Source: an uncultured Bacilli bacterium
GTDB taxonomy: Bacteria; Bacillota_I; Bacilli_A; RF39; UBA660
NCBI GenBank assembly: GCA_947626565.1
Contig: CANQSQ010000001.1
Coordinates: 28,900 to 92,899, forward strand
Reading direction: 5' to 3'
Length of the DNA stretch: 64,000 nucleotides
This document shows positions 27,398 to 36,601 of the stretch, one piece after another. Numbering within the stretch: the stretch's first letter is position 1; each line of letters begins with the position of its first letter. The translations under genes were made by a program, and so were the position numbers. The notes under the pieces were generated by a model. It had not been told where the DNA came from, ran no database searches, and saw only the letters and a list, made by a program, of their open reading frames with translations.

Positions 27398-29692
27398 CTA
27401 CTCTTCGATATATCTTATTTGAAAACACAAGGTGTACTGAACATTGTTGGGTAATTCTTCTTTAGGTACAAATTTATAAGTTCCCCATTTAATATTATAA
27501 TCTCTTAAATTTAGAAGTAAACCATGAGATGAGTCTGTACTTAATGCTATAGTTATTTTTTTATTGGAATTGCTTAGAGCATATAGTTGGGAAACATCTT
27601 GACGATAAGTTTCAACATTTGTATGGTAAATATATAAATATGGTAAGAGGTTAATTACGACTAAGATGATAAGAAAAAGATTAGTTATTTTTAAAAGGGT
27701 CTCTTTCTTTTTACTTTTGTTAATAAAGTACATGGATAAAGCAATGGTATAGGGAACTATTATATAGAAATGTCCTACATAACGAAGACCACCATAACCT
27801 ATTGGAGATAAAACAGAGGAGATATAAATAGCTAGAAGAAAAACTAGTATTCGACGGCTTTCTTTATCTTTGAAAAGAGTTTGACGATTTTTAATAATTA
27901 AATATAAACTTAAAATAGTTATTATAATAAATATACCACTAAACATCATACCAAAGGTACCAAATTGACCAGCATGGACACCATAATTACCAATTTCTGC
28001 TTTAACAAATGTAAAAGGAATTTTTAAAGGTAAACTTTTTTGTTGCCAGTAATCCCCTACTTTAGAGAAAATATTGACATAAAATAATTGAATAGTATTT
28101 AAGTTCTTAGTAGAAACTGTAACATTACCAGTTGCTTTAGTTGAATTACCTGTTATACCAGGTAATAATTCATGGTAACGGGTAATATTGGTTACGAATG
28201 GTGAAAAATTAACGATAAAAGCTACTATAACAGCTAAAGCGTATAAAAGAAATATTGTCTTACTCTTTTGATAATTTTTATTTTTCTTATCTTGAAGAAG
28301 TTGCATTCCCCACATTAATAGACAGATGATGGCTATATACAGCATACCATTAAATTTGATAGAGAAAATATTTATGATACAAGTACAAATGATGAAGAGA
28401 TAAAGTTTTTTATAATCTCTAAAATATAAAATAGTACTAGCTAAGGCAATTAAGAGATAATTGCTTAAAGCAGCATCAACATAAAAAGTTCTTAATTGAC
28501 ATAAAGAAACAGGATTTAAAGCTATAATGAGACTTAAAATAATATTGGGGATTGTTTTAAAATATTTTTTTAAGACTAAGTACGCAAAAAAGAATAAGAT
28601 TAACATTGTTAATATGGTGTAGCATTTACCTGTTTCAATGTAGCCAGTAAAAAGAGCTATACAAGCACCAAAGGTTGCTAAACCTTTTGGATAAACATCC
28701 ATCCAAAACCATTGAGATTTATTACCAAAAACAGAAAGCTGGGATGGTAAAATACCTGCTTTATTATTAAAACTTTTAGCCGATTCTAAAACAGGGTTCC
28801 ACCCTTCACGCATTAGACCACTCGTTATTTTACGATAACTATTACCATCAACAGATGTATCAATCATGATAAGGCAAATAATTAGGGAAATAAAGATAAA
28901 AAGATAGGCTAATAAGGAAGCAATAATAGTTCTTTTATAATCTTTTTTCGTAAAGAAAAAATTAAAAATAACTATAATTAATAAAGCTAAAGGAAAATAT
29001 ATTTTTTGAATACCAATTTTAAAGAAGTACATGATAGTAGGAATTATACTTAAAAAGGATAAGAAGATAAATAAATCAAGGGCTAAAATTAGGGGATAAC
29101 TTTGTTTAGGGGGCTCTTGATAATTTTTTATGTCTATTTCTTCAACATTATCTTTCTTAACAAGATAGGCTTTAGATGCATATTCTAACATGGCACGATC
29201 TGCTTTGATGGAATCAGAATAAAAGGCTTTTATTTTTTTATTTGGATAAATTTCTTCATATCTTTTTATTTTTTCATAATCATGACAATTAGGAGATTCA
29301 AACTTACCGGTATTCTTATTAACTTTAGTGGCAATAACTTTACTAATTTTTAACTTTTTTTCTAAAGGTTTTAATAAAAATTCAGGCGATGCTGAAATAA
29401 TAACATCACTTTTTTGTTTTTGTTTTAGATACCAAGGTTTAATCTTTTGATATTTTTTCTGCCAAAATTCTGTAACATATTTATCGGGATTAGCAATTTT
29501 TTTTAAAAAGTGAAAGATTTTTTCTTTCATGTAATCTTTATTTTTTATTTTTAAAACATATAATAATATTCCAAATATTTGAATAGGTAAAAAAAGAATA
29601 ATAGATGGCTTTTTTCTCAGACAAAAGAAATAAAAATCTAGTGAAGAATCACCATCATATATAGTTCCATCAAAATCATAAGCATTAATCAT
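27398..29692 (-). CDS. HAD phosphatase fused to a GT-C-like membrane glycosyltransferase
   Basis: 764 residues. Residues ~1-190 are a HAD-IB phosphatase: YDFDGTIYDGDSS (DxDGT), ISASPEFLLKPL (motif II Ser), and AFYSDSIKADRAMLEYA (motif IV SDSxxD). The remainder is polytopic, with the external loop DTSVDGNSYRKITSGLMREGWNPVLESA and then MDVYPKGLATFGA. The same loop pattern occurs in the 569-residue protein encoded at 31846-33555. It directly precedes the UbiA-type prenyltransferase gene in the operon. Inferred role: dephosphorylate prenyl-phospho-5-phosphoribose on the inside and use the resulting prenyl-P-pentose as donor on the outside. The two domains would sit on opposite sides of the membrane, which needs testing. 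Confidence 0.8.
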   Translation of the reverse strand: MINAYDFDGTIYDGDSSLDFYFFCLRKKPSIILFLPIQIFGILLYVLKIKNKDYMKEKIFHFLKKIANPDKYVTEFWQKKYQKIKPWYLKQKQKSDVIISASPEFLLKPLEKKLKISKVIATKVNKNTGKFESPNCHDYEKIKRYEEIYPNKKIKAFYSDSIKADRAMLEYASKAYLVKKDNVEEIDIKNYQEPPKQSYPLILALDLFIFLSFLSIIPTIMYFFKIGIQKIYFPLALLIIVIFNFFFTKKDYKRTIIASLLAYLFIFISLIICLIMIDTSVDGNSYRKITSGLMREGWNPVLESAKSFNNKAGILPSQLSVFGNKSQWFWMDVYPKGLATFGACIALFTGYIETGKCYTILTMLILFFFAYLVLKKYFKTIPNIILSLIIALNPVSLCQLRTFYVDAALSNYLLIALASTILYFRDYKKLYLFIICTCIINIFSIKFNGMLYIAIICLLMWGMQLLQDKKNKNYQKSKTIFLLYALAVIVAFIVNFSPFVTNITRYHELLPGITGNSTKATGNVTVSTKNLNTIQLFYVNIFSKVGDYWQQKSLPLKIPFTFVKAEIGNYGVHAGQFGTFGMMFSGIFIIITILSLYLIIKNRQTLFKDKESRRILVFLLAIYISSVLSPIGYGGLRYVGHFYIIVPYTIALSMYFINKSKKKETLLKITNLFLIILVVINLLPYLYIYHTNVETYRQDVSQLYALSNSNKKITIALSTDSSHGLLLNLRDYNIKWGTYKFVPKEELPNNVQYTLCFQIRYIEE

Positions 29693-29703
29693 ATGTCACC
29701 TTC

Positions 29704-30756
29704 CTAATATTTATAAATTATCTTTTTAATAGCTTTAGTAATTACTTTATAACCATCTTCAGAAATATGAAGGCCATCAGTTGTATAGTCTAAATTTAAA
29801 TTATCGTTTTCATCTATTAAAAGAGAATACATATCTATATAATGATATTTTTTAGCTGTTACTTTTTGTTTTAGAAGAGTATTTATTTCTTTGATACGGT
29901 CATTTTCTCTAACAGCAACCATACTTAAATCAACTTTATCATTATCCTCAGTATTATTAATAGGATAGATTGATTCAACATAAATTTGTGTATTTTTTTT
30001 ATGTTTATGAATCTTATCACAGATTTCTATTATTCTATCAACTAATTCTTCATTGGTTATATCCGTAAAAGCAATATCATTAGTTCCAATTAGGATAAAA
30101 ACTTTGGTAGGATTATAGATATAAACACGTTCTGGTAAATGATATAATAAATCACCATATTGGTTACCACTAATACCACTATTAACAACAGGAAGATCAT
30201 CATAGTATTTTTCTAAGTCATAAAAATCAGTTATAGAGTCACCTAAAAAAACATAATTTTCTTTGCCAAAATCAATTTTTTTAGAGACATTGGTACTTTT
30301 TTTCATAGTGCTAGTTTGTGTCGGATGAAGCTTAGTGTATGGATCTATTTTAGTAAAACCATAAAAAGAAAACAATGTTACTAAGAAGACAAAAAGAACT
30401 TGACAAGCTTTACGTAACAATCCTTTTGGAAAAAAAGAAGGTTTATTTGTACTAGAAATAAGTAATTCAATGACTTCTTTTTTAGATCTACAAATAAAGA
30501 TATTAGGTTTATTTTTGTATACTGATTTAACTAGTTCATCATCAAAACAACAAATAATAATATTTTTATGTAACTTAGTAAAATAATCAATTATTTTAGG
30601 ATTATTTTCGACTATAATATAGGAATATTTTTTGTAATTAAAATGATAATTTAAATCATCTGGTAAAAAAACTTTAACAGATTGTGGAGATGTAAATTCT
30701 CTTATTTGTTTGACTAAATTGTATCTGTATTCGATATTGATGGAAATTAAATACAT
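29704..30756 (-). CDS. Membrane-anchored SGNH/GDSL hydrolase with an extra N-terminal domain
   Basis: About 350 residues. Residues ~1-105 form an alpha/beta domain of unknown type, predicted cytoplasmic (YLISINIEYRYNLV, YSYIIVENNPKII, NIIICCFDDELV). One membrane helix follows (~120-140, VLFVFLVTLFSFYGF), then an external SGNH domain: GDSITDFYD, VNSGISGNQYGDL, LIGTNDIAF and DGLHISEDGY. SGNH enzymes paired with acyltransferase-3 proteins transfer or remove O-acetyl groups on surface polysaccharides; the acyltransferase gene is 32 nt upstream. The track start (30765) is a GTG inside the GAGGTGAAC ribosome site, so the ATG at 30756 is preferred. Confidence 0.87.
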   Translation of the reverse strand: MYLISINIEYRYNLVKQIREFTSPQSVKVFLPDDLNYHFNYKKYSYIIVENNPKIIDYFTKLHKNIIICCFDDELVKSVYKNKPNIFICRSKKEVIELLISSTNKPSFFPKGLLRKACQVLFVFLVTLFSFYGFTKIDPYTKLHPTQTSTMKKSTNVSKKIDFGKENYVFLGDSITDFYDLEKYYDDLPVVNSGISGNQYGDLLYHLPERVYIYNPTKVFILIGTNDIAFTDITNEELVDRIIEICDKIHKHKKNTQIYVESIYPINNTEDNDKVDLSMVAVRENDRIKEINTLLKQKVTAKKYHYIDMYSLLIDENDNLNLDYTTDGLHISEDGYKVITKAIKKIIYKY

Positions 30757-30788
30757 TTTGTTCACCTCTACTACTAATCTCTAATAAT

Positions 30789-31832
30789 TTATTTTTTTAT
30801 AGGTATTAATTTGTTAGTTAACTTTTCTAAGTTAATTTTTTTCTGAATATAGGTATAACTCTTTTCTAAGAAAATAGCAAGAATAACAGCTAAAGAGATA
30901 TTAATTATTAACATAATTACAAATAATAAATAACAATTAATAGTTGGCATATGTCCATAAAGTTTAATTAAAAATGAGGAAGATATGCCTTGAGCAAAAT
31001 AGAAGAAAATGGCATTCTTACCAACATAATTTAAAAGATTATTTTTCTTTATTTTTAGATAATCTTTTAAATAGAAAAAGATTATTAAAGAAAAATTAGA
31101 TATAAGAAGATAAGCCATTGATGGAGGAAATTTGTAACTTTGAACATTAGAGATATTTAAATTAAAACTTAAAAAGATAATAACTAAGAGTATAAAATTA
31201 ATAACACAATAAGTAATAGTTTGTTTTAAGGTTATTTTAAAATGACTAGTGATATAACCAAAAAGATAAATCATAGCATAAAAAATAGTGGTAACATTAA
31301 AGACAAAATTATTATTGTTATAGTAGGCATGGCCAAACATAAAAAAGAATATAGTTAGAATTATAAAAAGATTTTTAATGACTTCTTTTTTCTTACTAAA
31401 GTGCTGGGTTAAAAGAATAATGGCTGAGCCTAGGATAGTTACTTGAAAATACATTGGTAAAAACCAAATTGAACCACCAACAACGATTAAGGAATTTTTA
31501 GTTGGGAAAATGGTAAATAGATTACTTATCATATCACTTACTTTGAATTCTGGATGAAACAAGATGAAAAGAATTAAATTGTAAAAAAGAATAAAGTAGA
31601 TAAATTTTTTCCAAATATTAAGAAAGCCTTTTAATGTTTTCATAAAAGAATTGGTATAAGAAAAACTTAGACCAGCAATGTACATAAAAGCAGGAACATC
31701 TAAAAATAGACTTAAACTTTTAAACCAGGCTGGTAAATAAGCTTCTCCTGACCAAAAGGCAGTATGAATAACAATAATCCAAATTGTAGCTAAGCCACGT
31801 AAAAAGTCTATGTTATAGTTTCTTTCTTTCAT
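30789..31832 (-). CDS. Acyltransferase-3 family (OafA-like) O-acyltransferase
   Basis: 347 residues, ten predicted membrane helices. The N-terminal NIDFLRGLATIWIIVIHTAFW carries the conserved Arg of the DxLRG motif and the His of acyltransferase-3 proteins. Later pieces (YIAGLSFSYTNSF; GGSIWFLPMYFQV) also fit the family. It would move an acyl group, usually acetyl, across the membrane onto a polymer sugar, with the SGNH protein encoded just downstream completing transfer. AGGAGGTAA precedes the start. The acyl group and target sugar are unknown. Confidence 0.88.
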   Translation of the reverse strand: MKERNYNIDFLRGLATIWIIVIHTAFWSGEAYLPAWFKSLSLFLDVPAFMYIAGLSFSYTNSFMKTLKGFLNIWKKFIYFILFYNLILFILFHPEFKVSDMISNLFTIFPTKNSLIVVGGSIWFLPMYFQVTILGSAIILLTQHFSKKKEVIKNLFIILTIFFFMFGHAYYNNNNFVFNVTTIFYAMIYLFGYITSHFKITLKQTITYCVINFILLVIIFLSFNLNISNVQSYKFPPSMAYLLISNFSLIIFFYLKDYLKIKKNNLLNYVGKNAIFFYFAQGISSSFLIKLYGHMPTINCYLLFVIMLIINISLAVILAIFLEKSYTYIQKKINLEKLTNKLIPIKK

Positions 31833-31845
31833 TTAAGATTACCTC

Positions 31846-33555
31846 CTATTTTTTTACTCTGATGCGCCAAAAATATTTGTATAGTTTTTCTTCTTCTGGT
31901 ATTTCAGAAACTAATTTATATTTAATACCTTTGTCTCTTAAAACATATTGATATCCATAATGGTCTGGAATTATTTCGATGGTTAAATCTTCGGTACTAC
32001 GCATTTCAGCTAAGTCTCTATCAATATCATTAAAAACGCGATAGGTTTCTTCTGTCACATATAAAAAAGGAATGATATTAATTACTAATATTAATAAAGG
32101 AATATAATTAAGGTAAGTTAAAAAGTGATGTTTATAATATTTAGTCATGTAAACAGCTAATATTAAAGTTCCAAGTGGTATAAGATAAAATTGAGGAACA
32201 TACCTAGCCCACCAACATTCGCCTACCATAAGCATTGTAATAATTATAGCGGCTAATGGAATAAAAATATATTTTACTTTGTCTTTTTCCTTTCTTAGTA
32301 AAATGACAAAAGATGGAATAAATAATATTATAAATAAAATTAAAGATAAAGTAAAGTATGGACCAAAGCCCCCTATTCTAGTATCGGGACTATATAATTC
32401 CGTTACTTCGGATTTATAAATTTTAAATGGTAATTTTAATTTAGGTTTATTTCTTTCGTAAGTTGTATTTTCAGTTCTAGAAAATAAAGCATAAGTAAAC
32501 TTTTCGAAAGAAGACATTTTATTAAAGGCTTTAGGTTCCATTTTGGTAACTATATCAATTTTATCTTTACCAATTAAAGGATAAAGAGGATTATGATGAT
32601 CAATTGTATTTTTTATATAAGAAGAAGATCCTACTAAGGCAATGGCAGTTAAATAAATAATAACAAAATAAAGCGTAATTTTTTTAAAGTTAGGTAAAAA
32701 GTTTTTGTTTTTATGATATTTAATTAACCAGTAAAAGTAAAAAATGGCCGCAATGACACCAGAACACATTAAACCAGTAAATTTTAAATTAGAGAAAATA
32801 ATCGCAATTGTTCCTAAAGAAAGCCATAGCTTAGTATCAGGTTTAGAGAGTGGATTTACATAAAATAAAAGTAATAATTCAATTAGAAAACAAATACCAA
32901 GTAAGCCATCAAGATAGTAAGAGAAAAATTGACCTAAAACGATGGGATTTAAGGTTAATAATAATGAGAAAATAATAGTCCATTTTTTAGAAAAAATTTT
33001 ACTTAAAACATTATAAGATAAAATTAAGACCATAAGGGTTAAAATAATTGTTACAGCTTTGCCAGCTTCAATGTTATCAGTTAAATTGTACATTAAAGCG
33101 CCAATTATCCAAGTAGCTTTAGGATAGTGTTCAATCCAAATATCTACTTTTGATTTCTCATTTATAGGTATAACAGTAGTATGGTCTTGTTGAAAATCAC
33201 GAGCTGATTCATAAAGAGGATTCCAACCTTCTTTCATAAAAGCAATGGCTGTTTTATGATAAGCATTACCATCATAAGTTAAGTCATAAGTTTTAGCTGA
33301 AAAAAATGGTAAGGCAACTACTAAGAAAAGATAAAGACAAATTAAGATAAGAGGCTTTTCTTTTTTAGAATTAATATAGAGAATGGGAAGAATAATAGAA
33401 ATTGTTTCAATGAAACCTAAAACATGATTTACATTTAATAACTGCGTAATAGAATATAAAACTAAAGCAGATAAAAAATATAAACACAACATAAAAAATA
33501 AACTCATCGAGTTTGTAGAAAATAAGTTTTCAGTAAGATTATTTTTTTTAGGCAT
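31846..33555 (-). CDS. GT-C-like polytopic membrane glycosyltransferase
   Basis: 569 residues, about 12 membrane helices. The first external loop YDLTYDGNAYHKTAIAFMKEGWNPLYESARDF and the later WIEHYPKATWIIGALMY match the HAD-fusion protein (DGNSYRK...MREGWNPVLESA; MDVYPKGLATFGA), so the two are paralogous GT-C-like enzymes. It has no HAD domain. The short C-terminal external tail (IIPDHYGYQYVLRDKGIKYKLV) also resembles that protein. It probably uses a polyprenyl-P-sugar made by one of the GtrB-like enzymes or by the UbiA/HAD route. The start has AAAGGAGAC before it. Confidence 0.78.
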   Translation of the reverse strand: MPKKNNLTENLFSTNSMSLFFMLCLYFLSALVLYSITQLLNVNHVLGFIETISIILPILYINSKKEKPLILICLYLFLVVALPFFSAKTYDLTYDGNAYHKTAIAFMKEGWNPLYESARDFQQDHTTVIPINEKSKVDIWIEHYPKATWIIGALMYNLTDNIEAGKAVTIILTLMVLILSYNVLSKIFSKKWTIIFSLLLTLNPIVLGQFFSYYLDGLLGICFLIELLLLFYVNPLSKPDTKLWLSLGTIAIIFSNLKFTGLMCSGVIAAIFYFYWLIKYHKNKNFLPNFKKITLYFVIIYLTAIALVGSSSYIKNTIDHHNPLYPLIGKDKIDIVTKMEPKAFNKMSSFEKFTYALFSRTENTTYERNKPKLKLPFKIYKSEVTELYSPDTRIGGFGPYFTLSLILFIILFIPSFVILLRKEKDKVKYIFIPLAAIIITMLMVGECWWARYVPQFYLIPLGTLILAVYMTKYYKHHFLTYLNYIPLLILVINIIPFLYVTEETYRVFNDIDRDLAEMRSTEDLTIEIIPDHYGYQYVLRDKGIKYKLVSEIPEEEKLYKYFWRIRVKK

Positions 33556-33591
33556 ATTAAGTCTCCTTTGTATTCATTATTTTAACACATT

Positions 33592-34539
33592 TTAGCGATA
33601 TAATAAACAATATAATTGTGTTAATGTTTTATTTTTTTCAATGGTTCTTCTTAAGAAACCTCGATTGGCATAATATTTATTATCTTTATAGTCAGGGACA
33701 TTTTCTTTAAGATATAAAAAAGCTTCATTAATAAATTTTTGGGCTATCTTTTTATCCTTTTGCATACGTTGTTGAATGGTATAATTAGTAATTATGCGAA
33801 CTGTTAGTTTGTCAATTTTTTCTTTAAGATAGTCTTTATCTTGGGTATAGTTTCTAATGATAGTAATTATTTTTAAAATATCAAAACATCTTTCATCTCT
33901 AATAGTTGTTTCACTATTACTGTGAATAACATAGTAGTTTAAACATTCATTTACTTTACCTATTTTTTTAGCGGTACATAAAGCTTTTATAATGAAAGGT
34001 GCATCTTCATATTTTAAGTTTTCAACAAATTTAATGTTGTTATCAATTAACATTTTTCTATTATAAAGTTTAGCCCAAGGATTTAAATATTCAGTTATAA
34101 TATCAGGATTTTCTTTTAAAGAAGAAATAGCAAAATCAGGAGTATGAATTTCTTCAAGAGACTGAGGATATTTTTTATAAAAGTCAGCTATTACTAAATC
34201 TAAAGAATTTTTTTGAGCAGCGGTAAAAAGAACTTCACAAGCAGTAGAAACAAGATAATCATCACTATCTAAAAACATGATATATTGACCAGTTGCTTTT
34301 TCAATACCAAAGTTTCGTGTTTTACCAATTCCTTGATTTTTGTTTTTAAAATATATTAGACGTTTATCAGAAAAGGACTTAATAATTTTTTCCGTTTGGT
34401 CAGTAGAACCATCATTTATAATGATAAACTCTAATTCTTTTTTAGTTTGTGATAGCAAAGAATTTAGACATTTGGAAATATGTTTTTCAGCATTATAAGC
34501 AGGAACAATTATACTTATATCAGGATTATTTTTTTTCAT
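33592..34539 (-). CDS. GT2-family glycosyltransferase
   Basis: 315 residues. DISIIVPAYNAEKHISKCLNSLLSQT, FIIINDGSTDQTEKII, KNQGIGKTRNFGIEKA and IMFLDSDDYLV are the nucleotide-sugar binding elements of GT-A GT2 enzymes. There is no membrane helix, so it acts in the cytoplasm on lipid-linked acceptors. Its ATG overlaps the end of the GtrB-like gene by 14 nt, implying translational coupling. The sugar specificity is not readable from the sequence. Confidence 0.9.
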   Translation of the reverse strand: MKKNNPDISIIVPAYNAEKHISKCLNSLLSQTKKELEFIIINDGSTDQTEKIIKSFSDKRLIYFKNKNQGIGKTRNFGIEKATGQYIMFLDSDDYLVSTACEVLFTAAQKNSLDLVIADFYKKYPQSLEEIHTPDFAISSLKENPDIITEYLNPWAKLYNRKMLIDNNIKFVENLKYEDAPFIIKALCTAKKIGKVNECLNYYVIHSNSETTIRDERCFDILKIITIIRNYTQDKDYLKEKIDKLTVRIITNYTIQQRMQKDKKIAQKFINEAFLYLKENVPDYKDNKYYANRGFLRRTIEKNKTLTQLYCLLYR

Positions 34540-35497
34540 ATTCTACTCCTTTTTGATCTTTTTCAGTTTCTTTTACTATGTAAAGAGGTCTTCTCTTAAC
34601 CTCTAAATAGACTTTAGAAAGATACATTCCCATAACTCCGAAGAAAAATAATTGAACACCACTTGTGAAAATAATGATACAGGCAAGGGATGGCCAACCG
34701 GTAGCAGGATCTCCAAAAATTAAGGTTTTGGCAATAATAACTATAATAGCAATAAAGGCTATTAAACAAAATAGTAAACCAATGAAAGCGGCAAACATAA
34801 GAGGTGCAGTTGAGAAAGCTAGAATACCTTCAAGAGCATACTTAAATAATTTAAAAAAATTAAATTTAGATTTTCCGGCCATTCGTTTGTTAGTTTCAAC
34901 GTTAATCCATTTAGTATTAAAGCCAACAAAACTAAAAAGGCCTTTAGAATAACGATTATATTCTTTCATTTCTAAAATAGCATCAACCATTCTTCTTGTC
35001 ATTAAACGGAAATCTCTAGCTCCTGGTACTTGTTTAATAGATGATATTTTTCCAATTAAAATATACCAACATTTAGTGAAAAATTTACGTAGCAGTGAAT
35101 AATCTTTATGATTTTTAGTATATAAAGCTACGCAGTCATAACCTTCATTTTTAATACTAGTATACATTTCTTCTATCATGGAAGGAGAATCTTGTAAGTC
35201 AGCATCAATTATGGTAACATAGTCACCTAAAGAATTTTCAAGTCCGGCATACATAGCAGCTTCTTTGCCAAAATTTCTAGAAAAAGAAATAAAACGAACA
35301 CGTTTATCTTTCTTAGCAAAAGTTTTGATAATTTTTAACGTTTTATCTTGACTTCCATCATTTATAAAAATAAATTCAAAAGTTAGCATACTCATCTCTT
35401 TAGCAACTTTTTTTAGTTCTTTATAGAGAGCTGGTAAGACTTCTTCTTCATTATAACAAGGTATTACAATAGATAACTTTTCTTTACGTTTAGCCAT
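34526..35497 (-). CDS. GtrB/DPM1-like polyprenyl-phosphate glycosyltransferase (second copy)
   Basis: 323 residues. The GT2 domain shows IVIPCYNEEEVLPALYKEL, FIFINDGSQDKTLKII, ISFSRNFGKEAAMYAGLE and TIIDADLQDSPSMIEEM, with SIKQVPGARDFRLMTRR typical of the family. Two C-terminal membrane helices follow (APLMFAAFIGLLFCLIAFIAIIVIIA; LACIIIFTSGVQLFFFGVMGMYLSKVY). It makes a polyprenyl-P-hexose for GT-C enzymes. It is clearly diverged from the copy at 18514-19476, so the two probably load different sugars or serve different polymers. GGGGGAGG precedes the ATG. Confidence 0.92.
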   Translation of the reverse strand: MAKRKEKLSIVIPCYNEEEVLPALYKELKKVAKEMSMLTFEFIFINDGSQDKTLKIIKTFAKKDKRVRFISFSRNFGKEAAMYAGLENSLGDYVTIIDADLQDSPSMIEEMYTSIKNEGYDCVALYTKNHKDYSLLRKFFTKCWYILIGKISSIKQVPGARDFRLMTRRMVDAILEMKEYNRYSKGLFSFVGFNTKWINVETNKRMAGKSKFNFFKLFKYALEGILAFSTAPLMFAAFIGLLFCLIAFIAIIVIIAKTLIFGDPATGWPSLACIIIFTSGVQLFFFGVMGMYLSKVYLEVKRRPLYIVKETEKDQKGVEYEKK

Positions 35498-35523
35498 TTT
35501 CTACCTCCCCCTGTGTTTAGTTA

Positions 35524-36444
35524 TTAATGAAATATTTTATAATAAATTTTAGGACTAATTTTTAAAAGATGAACTTTTAATTTACGAGGCCATGTATCTT
35601 GTAATAACTGATCATAAACATGATCTTCTTTTAATTTTTGTTTATATAGTTGGTAATCTTTTCCTTGTAATTCACATATTTTTAAAATGACACTATTAGC
35701 GATAAAGCTTTTAAATACTTCTTTAGTAAGAGAGGTTTTTTCTATTTCCGTCATTAAATATAAATAATGGTTATAAAAATCGGCAACTTTCTTTTTAGTC
35801 CAAGTATAATTAGTGGTATTCATAATACTTCCACTTCTACGATAATAATTATATCCAATATAAGGAATGGAATTTACTTTAGTAGCTTTAATAATAATTA
35901 AAGGAGTTAAGCCAAAATCTTCATGAATCATACCTTTTTGAAAATGAAATTTTTCTTTTTGATAGAATGTTCTTTTTATAGCATAACACCAAACACTTTC
36001 CACAAAATGAAATGTACATATTTTAGCAAAAGCTTCAGGACCGGTAAGTCCAGTAAAGGTTTCTTCAACATAGTCAGTCTTTATGTTTTGATCTGTTACT
36101 GTTCGTACTTGAAAACGAACTAAATCAGGATTATTTGATAATGATTTAGATATTTTTTCAAGAACTTTTTTATCCCAATAGTCATCACTATCAAGGAAAA
36201 TTAAATATTCTCCTTTAGCGTGTTTTACGCCAATATTACGAGCTTCACTGACACTTACATGTTTAGTTTTTATAATTTTAATATCGGCATATTCTTTTAC
36301 AAATTCCATACTTTTGTCAGTAGAACCATCATCAACGACAATTACTTCAAAATCTTTTTCGGTTTGGTTAAATACACTATCTAAAGTTCTTTTTATGTAT
36401 TTTTCAACATTATAGACAGGAATGACAATGCTGTATTTTGGCAT
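35524..36444 (-). CDS. GT2-family glycosyltransferase
   Basis: 306 residues. YSIVIPVYNVEKYIKRTLDSVFNQT, FEVIVVDDGSTDKSMEFV, VSEARNIGVKHA and LIFLDSDDYWD give a clear GT-A GT2 domain. The C-terminal region (QKGMIHEDFGLTPLIIIKA) matches the EpsH/WaaV-like subgroup with an ED motif for catalysis. It is the first gene of the long operon running to 22282, preceded by a ~100-nt leader and AGAGGTGAT. Soluble; sugar unknown. Confidence 0.9.
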   Translation of the reverse strand: MPKYSIVIPVYNVEKYIKRTLDSVFNQTEKDFEVIVVDDGSTDKSMEFVKEYADIKIIKTKHVSVSEARNIGVKHAKGEYLIFLDSDDYWDKKVLEKISKSLSNNPDLVRFQVRTVTDQNIKTDYVEETFTGLTGPEAFAKICTFHFVESVWCYAIKRTFYQKEKFHFQKGMIHEDFGLTPLIIIKATKVNSIPYIGYNYYRRSGSIMNTTNYTWTKKKVADFYNHYLYLMTEIEKTSLTKEVFKSFIANSVILKICELQGKDYQLYKQKLKEDHVYDQLLQDTWPRKLKVHLLKISPKIYYKIFH

Positions 36445-36551
36445 TTTATCACCTCTTTTTTATTATAACATAACCTCTTACTATCGGCTATAAAGTCAAG
36501 GAAAAAGATAAGTTATAGTGTGAGATTTTTTTCTAATTTATTCTTATTTTT

Positions 36552-36580
36552 ATTATAGCATACTCTTAATTTTAAGTAAA
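36552..36580 (-). promoter_or_regulatory. Promoter of the main glycopolymer operon
   Basis: The minus strand reads TTTACT, 17 bp, TATAAT with a TGC extended -10. Transcription would begin near 36545, giving a leader of about 100 nt. A second extended -10 (TGTTATAAT) lies nearer the gene, around 36460-36470. Confidence 0.65.
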
Positions 36581-36601
36581 AAAACAACATTAAAGTTGTT
36601 T
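36576..36601 (-). terminator. Terminator of the Wzy-GT4 gene
   Basis: AAACAAC/GTTGTTT stem with a 6-nt loop, followed by TTTT on the minus strand. It overlaps both the stop codon and the -35 of the next promoter. Confidence 0.75.
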
